The notes under the pieces: generated by a model
What the model saw: only the letters and a program-made list of their open reading frames with translations
Told to the model about the DNA's origin: nothing
The model's database searches: none
NCBI RefSeq assembly: GCF_027257975.1
Contig: NZ_JANZKX010000001.1
Span: forward strand, 1,116,001 to 1,180,000
DNA: 64,000 nt
DNA from: Pelomonas sp. BJYL3
GTDB taxonomy: Bacteria > Pseudomonadota > Gammaproteobacteria > Burkholderiales > Burkholderiaceae_C
Direction of reading: 5' to 3'
Shown here: positions 55,758 through 64,000 of the stretch, one piece after another
Numbering within the stretch: the stretch's first letter is position 1
Layout of the letters: every line of letters begins with the position of its first letter
Made by a program: the position numbers and the translations under genes

Positions 55758-56771
55758 TCAGGCCGCCAGCGCCGCCAGCAGGGTGTTCTTGAGATCCTGC
55801 CGTCCCAGGCGCGCCGGGCGTGAGCCGTCGGGCACGCCGATGTCGAAGCGGAAGTCCTCGTCCACCAGCTCGATCCAGCGGCGCAGGCCGTAGCGCTCCC
55901 GCAGGCGGGCGGCGAAGTCGGTCATGCCGGACGCGTCGGCGGGAATGCCAGAGACCAGCGCATTCCAGCCCGGATCGGCGCCGGCAAGCAGCTCACGCGC
56001 CTGGTCCAGGTTGGCCAGGCAATCACAGGCCAGGCCGGCCTGGCCCAGCAGGCGGGCGCTCTCGACGCGGCTGGGCTCATGCGGATCCAGGACCAGCACC
56101 CGCAGGGCCCGGTCCAGGCGGCGGCGCGGCAGGCGTTCGTCCTCGACGCTCTCGGGCTCGGCGTCGAGATGTCCCAGGTGCAGTGTCAGGTCCACCGTGC
56201 CGGCGTGCTGACCTTCGCGCCGCTCCAGGGCCCAGCCTCGCGCCCGGGCCAGCAGGCGCAGCAGCTGCCAGTGGAGCTCGTCCTCGCTGGCCGCCTGGCC
56301 CACGCCCGACAGGCGCAACACCTGGCGCGACTCGTCGAGGGCCGCCACACCGAGGCGCACATCGCGCCCGCCCGACAGACCATGGCCCAGCATCAGGTCC
56401 AGGGCGTGCTGCAGAAGACCGGCGTCCAGCGACTGGACCAGGGCGGGCCCAGCCTGCAGCTCGGCCTGCAACCCGGCCTTCTGCCAGGCCGGTTGCCACT
56501 GCTGCAGGGCCTGGGCGGCCGCGGCCTGCAGGTCCACGGGCTCGGCTGCTGCCGGCCGGGTGCCCCGCAAGGCATGGACCAGGGCCTGCATCTCCAGGCC
56601 CAGCTGCTCCAGCTCGGTGCCTGCCTGCAGGACGAGCCCCGGATCACCGGCCGCGGCCTGGAGCCGCAGGGCATGGCGGGCCAGCCATTCGCCCAGGCTG
56701 CTCAGCAGAAGGGCCGGCACTTCGAGGCTCAGGGGGCCGGCCAGGAGGGCGGAGGCGGGTGTCGGCTTCAT
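55758..56771 (-). CDS. degenerate histidine kinase/pseudo-receiver protein, function unknown
   Basis: The 337-residue cytosolic protein has an N-terminal helical part (about 20-95) and a region resembling a histidine kinase ATPase fold (about 100-200: LDAGLLQHALDLMLGHGLSGG, VLRLSGVGQ), but it lacks an H-box and a clear G-box. The C-terminal half (about 225-337: RVLVLDPHEPSRVESARLLGQAGL) reads like a receiver domain without the central Asp (VSGIPAD). It lies 27 bases after the GspE-like gene on the same strand. I infer a non-enzymatic scaffold for that neighbour. Confidence 0.6.
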   Translation of the reverse strand: MKPTPASALLAGPLSLEVPALLLSSLGEWLARHALRLQAAAGDPGLVLQAGTELEQLGLEMQALVHALRGTRPAAAEPVDLQAAAAQALQQWQPAWQKAGLQAELQAGPALVQSLDAGLLQHALDLMLGHGLSGGRDVRLGVAALDESRQVLRLSGVGQAASEDELHWQLLRLLARARGWALERREGQHAGTVDLTLHLGHLDAEPESVEDERLPRRRLDRALRVLVLDPHEPSRVESARLLGQAGLACDCLANLDQARELLAGADPGWNALVSGIPADASGMTDFAARLRERYGLRRWIELVDEDFRFDIGVPDGSRPARLGRQDLKNTLLAALAA

Positions 56772-56798
56772 CGGGGGCTCCTTCAGGTCACAGGTGAT

Positions 56799-58766
56799 TC
56801 ACTGGTTGCTGGCGGCCAGCACCTCGGGGAGGTCGGTCAGGCCGGCCAGCACCTTCTCGATGCCGTCCTGGCGCAGGGTGCGCATGCCCGACTGCAGGGC
56901 CAGCTGGAACATCTCGGCGGCCGGGGCGCGGCGCCGCACCAGGATGCGCAGCGCGTCGTCGGCCACCAGCAGCTCGTGGATGCCCAGGCGCCCGCGGTAG
57001 CCCGTGCCGCCGCAGGCATCGCAGCCATGGTGGCGGTACTGCATCAGCTGGCCGCCGACGCCGAAGCGATCGCGCCAATGGGCCAGCAGGGCATCGGGAG
57101 ACAGGCCCGGCGGGGGCGTCTGCAGGTAGAGCTGGGCCAGGGAGTGCGCGGCCCGCTCGTCCAGGGGCTCCACCACGCGGCAGTCGCGGCACAGGCGGCG
57201 CACCAGGCGCTGGGCCAGCACGGCCAGCAGCGAGTCCGAGAACATGAAGGGGTCCAGGCCGATCTCCAGCAGCCGCGTCACACTCTCGGGCGCCGAGTTG
57301 GTGTGCAGGGTGGACATCACCAGGTGGCCGGTCAGCGAGGCCTCGATGGCGATGCGCGCGGTCTCCTCGTCGCGCATCTCGCCGATCATGATCACGTCCG
57401 GATCGGCCCGCAGAAAGGTGCGCATGGCCGCCGCGAAGGTCCAGCCGATGCGGGCATTGACCTGCACCTGGCGCAGGCCCTCCTGGGTGATCTCGATGGG
57501 GTCCTCGGCCGTCCAGATCTTGCGCTTGTCCTCGTTGAGCTCGCGCATCACCGAGTGCAGGGTGGTGGTCTTGCCGCAGCCCGTGGGGCCGCAGATCAGC
57601 AGCAGGCCGTAGGACTTGCTCATCACCCGCCGCAGCCCCTCCAGATTGCTCAGGGAGAGCCCGATCTCGTCCAGCGGCAGCGGCTTCATGCCGCCCAGCA
57701 GGCGCAGCACCACGTCTTCCAGGCCGGTGTTGGTGGGCACCGTCACCAGGCGCAGCTCGACGGGCGGACCGCCGAAGCGGCTGAAGTCGATCTTGCCGTC
57801 CTGGGGGCGGCGGTGCTCGGAGATGTCCAGGTCCGCCATGATCTTCAGGCGGGCGACCAGCGCGAAGCGCACGCGGCTGGGCAGCTCCAGATAGCGCAGC
57901 AGGTCACCGTCGATGCGCAGGCGGATGCGCACGGGGCGCGGCGCATCGGAGGCTTCGATGTGGATGTCCGAGGCGCCCAGCTCGATGGCATCGGCGATGA
58001 GGCGGTTGACCAGGCGCACCAGCGTGTTGTCCGACTCGGCCACCACGCCCACCTCGGTGTCGCCCGACACGTTCTCGGCCTCCGCCAGCTGCTGGGCCAG
58101 CTCGCGGATGGTGGCGGCCTGGGCGGCCGGCGCGATGGCCCTGTCCGGCATCTCGCCCGATGATTTGGCGATGCCGGCCAGGTCCTGCTGGTAGGCCCGG
58201 GCAATGGCGGGGAGCAGGGTGCCAGGCCGCGCCAGCACCGGCTTCACATGCAGCTCGGAGACGAAGCGCAGCACCTCCAGCAGGTGCTGGTCCCAGGGGT
58301 CCGCCACGGCGACCACCAGCACGTCGGCCCGCACCATCAGCGGGCAGACCGACTCTCGCAGCGCGATCATGCGCGGGATCTGGGCCAGGGCATCGGGCTC
58401 GGGCCGCACGCAGCCCAGGTCCACGGTGGGCACGCCCTGCCAGGCGGCCAGCATCTGGCGCAGCTGGGCCGGGGTCAGCACGCCGTCCTTGACCAGCTGC
58501 TCGCCGAGGGGCACATGGGGCACGGCGCCCAGCTGCCGGCCCAGGGCCCGCTGCAGCTGCGGGCGGCTCAGCAGACCGGCCTCGATCAAGGCCTCGCCCA
58601 GGCGCGCGGCGCGGGCCACGGGGCCGCCCTGCATCTGCTGCCAGAGCTGGTCCAGATCGGTGTGGACCTGTGTGCTGGTCCGGGCGCCGCCGGGCGAGGC
58701 GGCATGGGCCAGGGCGTCCAGAGCGGCGGGGACGGTGTCGTGCTCGTACTGCAAATTCGTGCTCAT
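56799..58766 (-). CDS. GspE/PilB-family secretion or pilus ATPase with N-terminal MshEN-like domains
   Basis: The 655-residue protein starts with a GspE-II/MshEN-like region (LGEALIEAGLLSRPQLQRALGRQ and LGEQLVKDGVLTPAQLRQMLA, about 50-140). The ATPase domain follows: Walker A GPTGCGKTT (Lys399), Asp box ADPDVIMIGEMRDEETA, His box LTGHLVMSTLHTNSAPESV, and a zinc-type tetracysteine (LCRDC ... CDACGGTGYRG). The double LGExL repeat resembles the c-di-GMP-binding MshEN motif. No pilin, secretin or inner membrane platform gene is near, so its machine is elsewhere. The ATG lacks a clear ribosome site. Confidence 0.88.
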   Translation of the reverse strand: MSTNLQYEHDTVPAALDALAHAASPGGARTSTQVHTDLDQLWQQMQGGPVARAARLGEALIEAGLLSRPQLQRALGRQLGAVPHVPLGEQLVKDGVLTPAQLRQMLAAWQGVPTVDLGCVRPEPDALAQIPRMIALRESVCPLMVRADVLVVAVADPWDQHLLEVLRFVSELHVKPVLARPGTLLPAIARAYQQDLAGIAKSSGEMPDRAIAPAAQAATIRELAQQLAEAENVSGDTEVGVVAESDNTLVRLVNRLIADAIELGASDIHIEASDAPRPVRIRLRIDGDLLRYLELPSRVRFALVARLKIMADLDISEHRRPQDGKIDFSRFGGPPVELRLVTVPTNTGLEDVVLRLLGGMKPLPLDEIGLSLSNLEGLRRVMSKSYGLLLICGPTGCGKTTTLHSVMRELNEDKRKIWTAEDPIEITQEGLRQVQVNARIGWTFAAAMRTFLRADPDVIMIGEMRDEETARIAIEASLTGHLVMSTLHTNSAPESVTRLLEIGLDPFMFSDSLLAVLAQRLVRRLCRDCRVVEPLDERAAHSLAQLYLQTPPPGLSPDALLAHWRDRFGVGGQLMQYRHHGCDACGGTGYRGRLGIHELLVADDALRILVRRRAPAAEMFQLALQSGMRTLRQDGIEKVLAGLTDLPEVLAASNQ

Positions 58767-58894
58767 GCAACAAAGTGTGAACGCACGGGCGCACGTCGCA
58801 CAATGTGCAAATTGCGCCGGCGCCACGACTCGCTGCACTAGCCTCGCAGTTCTTGAGCAATGTCAATCGAGGCGGACCGCCCCCGGAGCGGGCC

Positions 58895-59773
58895 TCAGGC
58901 CAGGCGGCCGCTCTGGAAGTCGCGCACCGCCTGCATGAGCTCCGCCTCGGTGTTCATCACGAAGGGGCCGTACTGCGCGATGGGCTCGCCCAGGGGCCGG
59001 CCGGCGATCAGCAACAGCCGCGCGCCCTCCTCGCCCGCCTGCAGGCGCACGCCGTCGCTGCCCGGCGTGTTGGCCATGATGGCCATGCGCTGCTGCGGCA
59101 CGGTGCAGCCGCTGTCGAAGCGCACGGCGCCGCGGTAGACGTAGACAAACGCGTTGTGGCTGTCCGGCAGGGCGTGCTCGAAGCGGGCGCCGGGCGGCAG
59201 GTGCACGTCCAGATAGACGGGCTCGGTGTGCTCGCGCTGTACCGCGCCCGCCACGCCGCGGTGCTCGCCGGCGATGACGCGCACCACCACGCCCTCGCCT
59301 TCCCACTGCGGGATCTCGCTGCTCGGGATGTCGCGGTACCAGGGCTCGCAGAGCTTGTTGCGGCCCGGCAGGTTGAGCCACAGCTGGAAGCCCTCCATGC
59401 GGCCCGCTTCCTGCTCCGGCAGCTCGGAATGGATCACCCCGCGACCCGCCGTCATCCACTGCACGCCGCCGCTCTGCAGCAGGCCCTCGTGGCCGGCCGA
59501 ATCGCGATGGCGCATGCGGCCTTCCAGCATGTAGGTGATGGTCTCGAAGCCGCGGTGCGGGTGGTCGGGGAAGCCGGCGATGTAGTCGTCGGCCTGGTCG
59601 GAGCCGAAGGCGTCCAGCATCAGGAAGGGGTCCAGGCGCTGCTGCAGGGGGTGGGTCAGCACCCGGGTCAGCTTGACGCCCGCGCCATCGCTGGTGGGCT
59701 GGCCGGTGACCAGGCGTTCGACCTGGCGCGGCTGGTTCAAGGTCTGCTGCAGGGTTTGCAGGCTGGCTTGCAT
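58895..59773 (-). CDS. pirin family protein
   Basis: The 292-residue bicupin has the N-terminal cupin with DPFLMLDAFGSDQADDYIAGFPDHPHRGFETITYMLEGRMRHRDSAGHEG, which includes the metal-binding His residues and Glu, and a C-terminal RFDSGCTVPQQRMAIMANT domain. Pirins act as redox proteins or quercetinase-like dioxygenases. AAGGAG precedes the ATG. It lies 30 bases after doxX and in the same direction as azoR, so a LysR-controlled redox/quinone response unit is plausible. Confidence 0.92.
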   Translation of the reverse strand: MQASLQTLQQTLNQPRQVERLVTGQPTSDGAGVKLTRVLTHPLQQRLDPFLMLDAFGSDQADDYIAGFPDHPHRGFETITYMLEGRMRHRDSAGHEGLLQSGGVQWMTAGRGVIHSELPEQEAGRMEGFQLWLNLPGRNKLCEPWYRDIPSSEIPQWEGEGVVVRVIAGEHRGVAGAVQREHTEPVYLDVHLPPGARFEHALPDSHNAFVYVYRGAVRFDSGCTVPQQRMAIMANTPGSDGVRLQAGEEGARLLLIAGRPLGEPIAQYGPFVMNTEAELMQAVRDFQSGRLA

Positions 59774-59803
59774 GAGGACTCTCCTTTCGATGCGGGCCGC
59801 GGC

Positions 59804-60223
59804 TCAGGGGCCGCGGCGCCGGGGCCAGTGGGCCCAGGCGACGGCAAGGAGGCAGCTGATCATCAGCACGCTGAACTCCATGCCGCCCTCTCCCGGGCCA
59901 ACGACGTACCAGCCCAGGGGGTAGTGAAACACCACGATCCCGGTCAGGAGCACCACCACGTGGGCTGCGCAGGCCGGCACCACCAGGCGGCCCGCCAGCA
60001 TCAGCAGGCTCGCGGCCGTCTGGGTCAGCAGCACCGCCCAGGCCAGGGCCCCGCCGAAGGGGAAGCCCAGCGAGGACAGGTACTCGCCGAAACGCGGAAT
60101 GTTCTCCGCGTGAAAGTAACCGTGCAGCGGGTGCATCAGGATGACGAGCGCCACCGCCCATCGCACCAGCGTCACGCTCACCTGAGCCTGTGTGGGCTCG
60201 CTTCTGATCCAGGCTGCCAGCAT
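59804..60223 (-). CDS. DoxX-family membrane protein
   Basis: The 139-residue product has four predicted membrane helices and the family layout (VRWAVALVILMHPLHGYFHAENIPRFGEYLSSLGFPFGGALAWAVLLTQTAASLL). DoxX proteins are linked to redox and thiol/quinone metabolism. ATG 60223 follows AGGAGGAG at eight bases; the longer frame to 60280 has no site. It is between azoR and the pirin gene. Confidence 0.82.
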   Translation of the reverse strand: MLAAWIRSEPTQAQVSVTLVRWAVALVILMHPLHGYFHAENIPRFGEYLSSLGFPFGGALAWAVLLTQTAASLLMLAGRLVVPACAAHVVVLLTGIVVFHYPLGWYVVGPGEGGMEFSVLMISCLLAVAWAHWPRRRGP

Positions 60224-60322
60224 CTTGCGCTCCTCCTCGCGGACCTCGGGGCCCCGTTGAAATGCGCGCGATGGTGACATGCCCCGCGTCAGCAGACCGC
60301 CTTCGCAGGCCAGGACTTACCC

Positions 60323-60955
60323 TCAGGCAGGCTGGGCCTCTGCCTGGAACAGGGCGGCGATCTGCTCACGGGCGCCGGCCAGGCCGCGGGCCTCGGCTTC
60401 GGGACCCATGGCCAGGCCCTCGGCGTAGATGAAGTGCAGGTCCGTCATGCCCAGGAAGCCCAGCACGGTCTTCAGGTAGGGCACCATGGTGTCGGCCGGC
60501 TGGTCGCGGTAGATGCCGCCGCGGGTCAGCACGATGTAGACCTTCTTGCCCGACAGCAGGCCCTCGGGGCCGTTGGCGGTGTAGCGGAAGGTGACGCCGG
60601 CCTTGGCGATGGCGTCGATCCAGTGCTTCAGCTGCGTGGGGATGCCGAAGTTGATCATGGGCACGGCCAGCACCAGCACGTCCTGGGCCTTGACCTGCTC
60701 GATCAGGGCCATGTCCTGGGCCACGCGGGCGGCCTGGGCCTCGCTGCGCTGCTCGACCGGGGTGAACAGGGCCTGGAGTGTGGCTTCGTCGAGCTCGGGC
60801 AGGGACTGCTGGCCCAGGTCCAGCACATTCAGCTGGGCAGCGGGCTGGTGCTCGCGCAGGGCCGCGACCAGCTCATTGGCCAGGCGGGTGGAGTGGGAGC
60901 CCTGGCCGTTGTCTTGCAGGCGGCGGGCGCTGGTGTTGATTTGCAGAATGTTCAT
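60323..60955 (-). CDS. azoR: FMN-dependent NADH-azoreductase
   Basis: The 210-residue flavodoxin-like enzyme reduces quinones and azo dyes with NADH. It has [35 protein letters not shown], the FMN loop [28 protein letters not shown] and the VLTRGGIY loop. AAGGAG precedes ATG 60955. It is divergent from the LysR gene, whose operator-like palindrome at 61050 lies between. It appears to head a three-gene unit with doxX and pirin. Confidence 0.94.
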   Translation of the reverse strand: MNILQINTSARRLQDNGQGSHSTRLANELVAALREHQPAAQLNVLDLGQQSLPELDEATLQALFTPVEQRSEAQAARVAQDMALIEQVKAQDVLVLAVPMINFGIPTQLKHWIDAIAKAGVTFRYTANGPEGLLSGKKVYIVLTRGGIYRDQPADTMVPYLKTVLGFLGMTDLHFIYAEGLAMGPEAEARGLAGAREQIAALFQAEAQPA

Positions 60956-61049
60956 ACCGGGCTCCTTGGTCGCCGCGGCGCGGCGTGTTGATGGCATGGC
61001 TGAACTTTATTGATCGCACAGGAGCACCGGAAGATCGCGAAATGGATAA

Positions 61050-61073
61050 GATTGTTCCACCAAAGGAACAATC
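61050..61073. promoter_or_regulatory. LysR-type palindromic operator between azoR and lysR
   Basis: GATTGTTCC-ACCAAA-GGAACAATC has nine perfect arm pairs. It includes an ATTGTTCC...GGAACAAT inverted repeat typical of LysR boxes. It ends three bases before the LysR ATG, so binding would also block its own translation start region. Confidence 0.8.
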
Positions 61074-61076
61074 CCG

Positions 61077-62003
61077 ATGAGCCTGGAAGCCGACGACCTG
61101 CTGCTCTTTGCCCGCGTGATGGAGGCCGGCAGCTTCAGCCGGGCGGCTGAGCGCCTGCATCTGCCCAAGTCCACGGTGTCGCGCCGCATGGCCGCGCTGG
61201 AGGAGCGCCTGGGGGAGAAACTGCTGCAGCGCTCCACCCGGCGGCTGGCGCTCACCGAGTTCGGCCAGGGCGTGCTGGAGCATGCGCGGGTGGTGGCCTC
61301 GGAGGTCGACGGCGCGCTGGCGCTGGCCCTGCACCGCCAGCAACGGCCGCGCGGGCGGCTCAAGGTGTCCATGCCCGGGGACTTCGCCCAGCAGGCCCTG
61401 CCCGACATGCTCGCCCGCTTCGTGCGCGACAACCCCGAGGTGCAGCTGGAGCTGGACCTCTCACCCCGGCGCGTGGACCTGATCGCCGAGGGCTTCGACC
61501 TGGCCATCCGCATGGGCACGCTGCCCGAAGACTCGCAGCTGGCCGCGCGGCGCCTGGCCCTCATCGGCACCGGGCTCTATGCCTCGCCGGGCTATCTGGC
61601 GCTGCATGGCGAGCCGCAGCTGCCCGAGGCACTCAGCAGCATGCACGGGCTGATGATCCTCAGCCGCCATGGCGACGCCCAGCCCTGGAAGCTGCGCCGA
61701 GGCGAGGACCCGACGCGGGAGCACTGGGAAGGCCTGCCGCAGCTCAAGACCCTGGTCAACGCGCCCGACATGCTGCTGCGCATGGCCTGCGCCGACGTGG
61801 GCATCACCGCCGTGGGCTCGCACTTTGCGCAGCCCTTCGTGGACCGGGGCGAACTGGTGCGGGTGCTGCCCGACTGGGAGCTGCCGCCGGTGCCCTGCTG
61901 GGCCGTCTTCCCGGAGCGCCGCCTGATGCCGCTGCGCACCCGGGCCTTCCTGGACGCCATGGTGGAGGTGCTCAGCCGCTGCCCCAAGGCGGTGGCCGGC
62001 TGA
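61077..62003 (+). CDS. LysR-family transcriptional regulator
   Basis: The 308-residue regulator begins MSLEADDLLLFARVMEAGSFSRAAERLHLPKSTVSRRMAALEERLG, the LysR helix-turn-helix, followed by the two-part substrate-binding domain (RGRLKVSMPGDFAQQALPDMLARFVRDNPEVQLELDLSPRRVDLIAEGFDLAIRMG). It resembles CrgA/YhcS-like regulators of redox enzymes. It is divergent from azoR with a perfect palindrome in front of both starts, so it likely controls azoR-doxX-pirin and itself. Confidence 0.92.
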   Translation: MSLEADDLLLFARVMEAGSFSRAAERLHLPKSTVSRRMAALEERLGEKLLQRSTRRLALTEFGQGVLEHARVVASEVDGALALALHRQQRPRGRLKVSMPGDFAQQALPDMLARFVRDNPEVQLELDLSPRRVDLIAEGFDLAIRMGTLPEDSQLAARRLALIGTGLYASPGYLALHGEPQLPEALSSMHGLMILSRHGDAQPWKLRRGEDPTREHWEGLPQLKTLVNAPDMLLRMACADVGITAVGSHFAQPFVDRGELVRVLPDWELPPVPCWAVFPERRLMPLRTRAFLDAMVEVLSRCPKAVAG

Positions 62004-62021
62004 GGCGCCGGCCGAGCCGGC

Positions 62022-62768
62022 TCAGTCCAGCTTGAAGCCGATCTCCACGGTGGCTTCGCGCTGCTTGGGGATGGGCGCGAACTTCCATTGCTGGACCGCC
62101 GCGATGGCGCTGGAGGCCAGGCGCTTGTTGGCGTTGCCCAGGCTCTCGACCTTGGTGGTCGTGCCATCCGGCTTGACCTGGAAGCGCACCATCACCGAAC
62201 CACTGCGGATATTGCTGGCCAGCTGGCGGGGGATGTCGGGGTCGACCTTCTGGATCAGGCGCAGGGCCACCTCTTCCTCCGGCTCGGGCGCGGGCGCGGC
62301 GCGGGTGGGCTCGGTGGCCGGCGGTGCAGGCGGTGTGGCCGGGGCTGCGGCCACCAGCTCGGGCTTGGGCGCCGGCGCCTCGGGCTCACGGCTGGCAGCG
62401 AGCTGCTGCTCCTGGCTGGCCGCCGGGGCGGGCGCGGAAGCTGCCGCCTGAGCGGTCGGCGCCGCGGCGGCGGGCGTCGGGGCCGGCGCCGTGGCGACGG
62501 CGGGCTTGGGTGCCGGCGCCTTGGCGGCCGGCGCCGGCTTGGGTGCCGGGGCCGGCGCCTCAGGCTTGGCGGAATGCGTGGCGTGGAACTTGATCCATTG
62601 CAGGACCTTGTCGGCGTCCCGCTTGGCACGGTCGGAGTCGCTGATGCCCGAGGCGGACCCCGCCTTGCCGGCCGGCTCGGCCGTCTGGGCAGACGCAGGA
62701 ACGCTGAACAGCAACTGGCAGGCCAGCGCCAACGCGGTGGCGGAATACAGCTTGGTGGACATGCTCAT
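62022..62768 (-). CDS. exported TonB-C domain protein with Ala/Pro-rich linker
   Basis: The 248-residue protein has a cleavable-looking signal peptide (LACQLLFSVPASAQ), a charged segment, a long Ala/Pro/Lys linker (about 65-165) and a TonB C-terminal domain (about 165-248: LIQKVDPDIPRQLASNIRSGSVMVRFQVKPDGTTTKVESLG ... IPKQREATVEIGFKLD). True TonB keeps its N-terminal helix as a membrane anchor, so a cleavable peptide is unusual. No ExbB/ExbD genes are near. Two nearby ATGs (62768 and 62762) are both possible. It is convergent with the LysR gene. Confidence 0.75.
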   Translation of the reverse strand: MSMSTKLYSATALALACQLLFSVPASAQTAEPAGKAGSASGISDSDRAKRDADKVLQWIKFHATHSAKPEAPAPAPKPAPAAKAPAPKPAVATAPAPTPAAAAPTAQAAASAPAPAASQEQQLAASREPEAPAPKPELVAAAPATPPAPPATEPTRAAPAPEPEEEVALRLIQKVDPDIPRQLASNIRSGSVMVRFQVKPDGTTTKVESLGNANKRLASSAIAAVQQWKFAPIPKQREATVEIGFKLD

Positions 62769-62965
62769 TGCAACCCTAAGACCCCTGGCACGGCGTCGTG
62801 CCATCCCACGAACGGCGGCACCTCTGTGGGTGCGTCCGCTGTTCTGATTCAACAAAGCAGGCGGTCTCTAGCGCCTATGACTTTCAGTAACAAGTGTCTC
62901 GCACCGGTCTGCAAGCGGCACTGCGGGATTCCCCCGAGCCGGCGTGCAGATCGCACGCTTGCTTC

Positions 62966-62971
62966 TATACT
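62966..62971 (+). promoter_or_regulatory. candidate -10 of thiC
   Basis: TATACT lies about seven bases before the expected start of the riboswitch RNA, with GTGCAG-like weak -35 17 bases upstream. Confidence 0.5.
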
Positions 62972-62979
62972 CGCGGCTT

Positions 62980-63093
62980 GCTCCGGGGAGCCCTGATGCG
63001 CCAAGGCGATGGCTTTGGCGTCGGGCTGAGACGTGGTGGAAGCCATGGACCCGCTGAACTTGATCCGGTTCGTACCGGCGTAAGAAGAGCCTG
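62980..63093 (+). promoter_or_regulatory. TPP (THI-box) riboswitch upstream of thiC
   Basis: The sequence shows the THI-box order: GGGGAGCCC, then GGCTGAGACG, a variable hairpin, GACCCGCTGAACTTGATCCG, GTACCGGCG and AAGA. CTGAGA and TGAACTTGATCCGG...ACCGGCG are the conserved TPP-binding helices. It sits about 165 bases before the thiC ATG, so thiamine pyrophosphate would lower thiC expression. Confidence 0.93.
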
Positions 63094-63258
63094 CCAGCCC
63101 GTGCTTCCTGCCGGGGCTGCGGGCCCTGGACCCAGGGCCGCCATCCACCCTCGATGGCGTACCGCGGCATCCATGGCCCCACCCCCTGAACGCCTCGCTG
63201 GCGCCCTCGCGCCCCGACCCGTCCTGCTCGGCCTCCGGACCTCACCTGGAGACCGCGC

Positions 63259-64000
63259 ATGAACAGCATCACCGACCCCGGCCTGGACGCCGACAGCCCC
63301 CTGGCTCAATCCCTGAGCCAGTCCCTGCAACTCACGCGCGAGCCCCTGCCGGCCTCGCGCAAGATCCACCTGCCTGGCCAGCTCCATCCGGACCTGCGCG
63401 TGCCGCTGCGCGAGATCGCGCTGACCAATGGCGAGCGCATCAGCGTCTACGATCCCTCCGGCCCCTACACCGATCCCGGCGCCGCCATCGACGTCAAGAA
63501 AGGCCTGCCCACGCCGCGTGCAGCCTGGGTCGAGGCACGCGGAGACACGCAGGCCTACGAGGGCCGCCCCCTCCAGCTGATCGACGACGGCCTGCGCGAC
63601 CAGGAACAGCAGCTGCGCCTGCGCGAGCTCAGCGCCGGGCTGCAGCGTCAGCCGCGCCGGGCCAAGGCGGGCGCGAACGTCAGCCAGATGCACTACGCGC
63701 GTCGCGGCCTCATCACGCCCGAGATGGAGTTCGTGGCCATCCGCGAGAACCAGCGCCTCGAATGGATGCGCGAGTACGAGGCCGACGCCGAGCGCCAGCA
63801 GCGCCTGGCCGGCAACCCCTTCGGGGCCAGCATCCCGGACGTCATCACGCCGGAATTCGTGCGCGACGAGATCGCCCGCGGCCGCGCCATCATCCCCGCC
63901 AACATCAACCACCCGGAGCTGGAGCCGATGATCATCGGCCGCAACTTCCTGGTGAAGGTCAACGCCAACATCGGCAACTCGGCGGTCAGCTCCTCCATCG
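63259..64000 (+). CDS. thiC: phosphomethylpyrimidine synthase ThiC (partial, N-terminal part)
   Basis: The frame begins [20 protein letters not shown] at ATG 63259, with GGAGA upstream, and runs off the window (about 247 codons seen). Segments [82 protein letters not shown] and [45 protein letters not shown] are ThiC. The enzyme converts AIR to HMP-phosphate in thiamine synthesis; the cluster Cys residues lie beyond the window. The TPP riboswitch upstream confirms the identity. Confidence 0.97.
   Translation, partial: MNSITDPGLDADSPLAQSLSQSLQLTREPLPASRKIHLPGQLHPDLRVPLREIALTNGERISVYDPSGPYTDPGAAIDVKKGLPTPRAAWVEARGDTQAYEGRPLQLIDDGLRDQEQQLRLRELSAGLQRQPRRAKAGANVSQMHYARRGLITPEMEFVAIRENQRLEWMREYEADAERQQRLAGNPFGASIPDVITPEFVRDEIARGRAIIPANINHPELEPMIIGRNFLVKVNANIGNSAVSSSI

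Noticed and set aside
63150..63210. Possible fourth copy of the dispersed repeat (CCACCCCCTGAACGCC)
   Set aside because: Only the CCACCCCCT start matches; the inner hairpins are absent.

Overview
The window is GC-rich, densely packed bacterial chromosome. It carries betaproteobacterial hallmarks: liu-type leucine catabolism, a bioA-bioF-bioD-bioB cluster, a YgiQ radical SAM protein, NnrS, a CspA-type cold shock gene and a TPP-riboswitch-controlled thiC. Product styles and intergenic repeats fit Burkholderiales, probably a Rubrivivax/Roseateles/Leptothrix-type lineage. That assignment is inference from gene content and codon style, not a database match. No rRNA, tRNA, CRISPR array, prophage or insertion sequence was recognised.

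Layout. Positions 1-8 kb hold a GFA-family protein, an alpha/beta hydrolase, a molybdopterin oxidoreductase, a TonB-dependent receptor and an NnrS-like membrane protein. At 8.0-8.7 kb a cold shock gene with a long leader is followed by two perfect tandem hairpins and a small conserved-looking ORF. At 9.0-11.5 kb lies the most notable locus: a compact graspetide (microviridin-type) RiPP cluster. It has a precursor with a PFFARFL leader motif and two identical 12-residue cores, followed by an MvdC-like and an MvdD-like ATP-grasp ligase, with no transporter, protease or acetyltransferase beside them. At 11.7-18.7 kb is a complete RND pump operon (OprM/AcrB/AcrA type) divergent from a TetR regulator, with an AcrR-like palindrome between. 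At 18.8-25.2 kb are ygiQ and a yqjD/yqjE/yqjK-type set that is split by an inserted GGDEF/EAL response-regulator gene. At 25.3-29.4 kb are a BaeSR-like two-component system, a Spy-like periplasmic protein and a di-haem peroxidase-family lipoprotein.

Positions 29.4-35.7 kb hold a GNAT/FemAB-like protein, alanine dehydrogenase, a gingipain-like (C25) cysteine peptidase paired with a small companion protein, a helical protein of unknown function and a periplasmic solute-binding protein. Positions 35.8-47.4 kb form one long minus-strand block in which leucine catabolism genes (liuB, liuC, liuD, liuE types) are interleaved with bioA-bioF-bioD-bioB and a vapBC pair. It is headed by a divergent TetR regulator with two palindromes. 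MccA/LiuD is biotin-dependent, so making the cofactor beside its user is plausible, but the co-regulation is inferred.

Positions 47.5-52.3 kb hold a chalcone-isomerase-like protein, a SphA/MetA-type outer membrane protein and a second TonB receptor. Positions 52.5-55.7 kb are a copper module (copZ, divergent copA-cueR) with MerR-type 19-bp-spacer promoters on both sides; copA appears to be read as a leaderless mRNA. Positions 55.7-58.8 kb hold a degenerate kinase/receiver protein and a GspE/PilB-type ATPase. Positions 58.9-62.0 kb are pirin, DoxX and AzoR genes divergent from a LysR regulator over a perfect palindrome. Positions 62.0-64.0 kb hold an exported TonB-C protein and the riboswitch plus the start of thiC, which runs off the window.

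A dispersed hairpin repeat (three copies) follows stop codons in the same orientation each time, and a different repeat-like segment is inserted in frame inside bioA.
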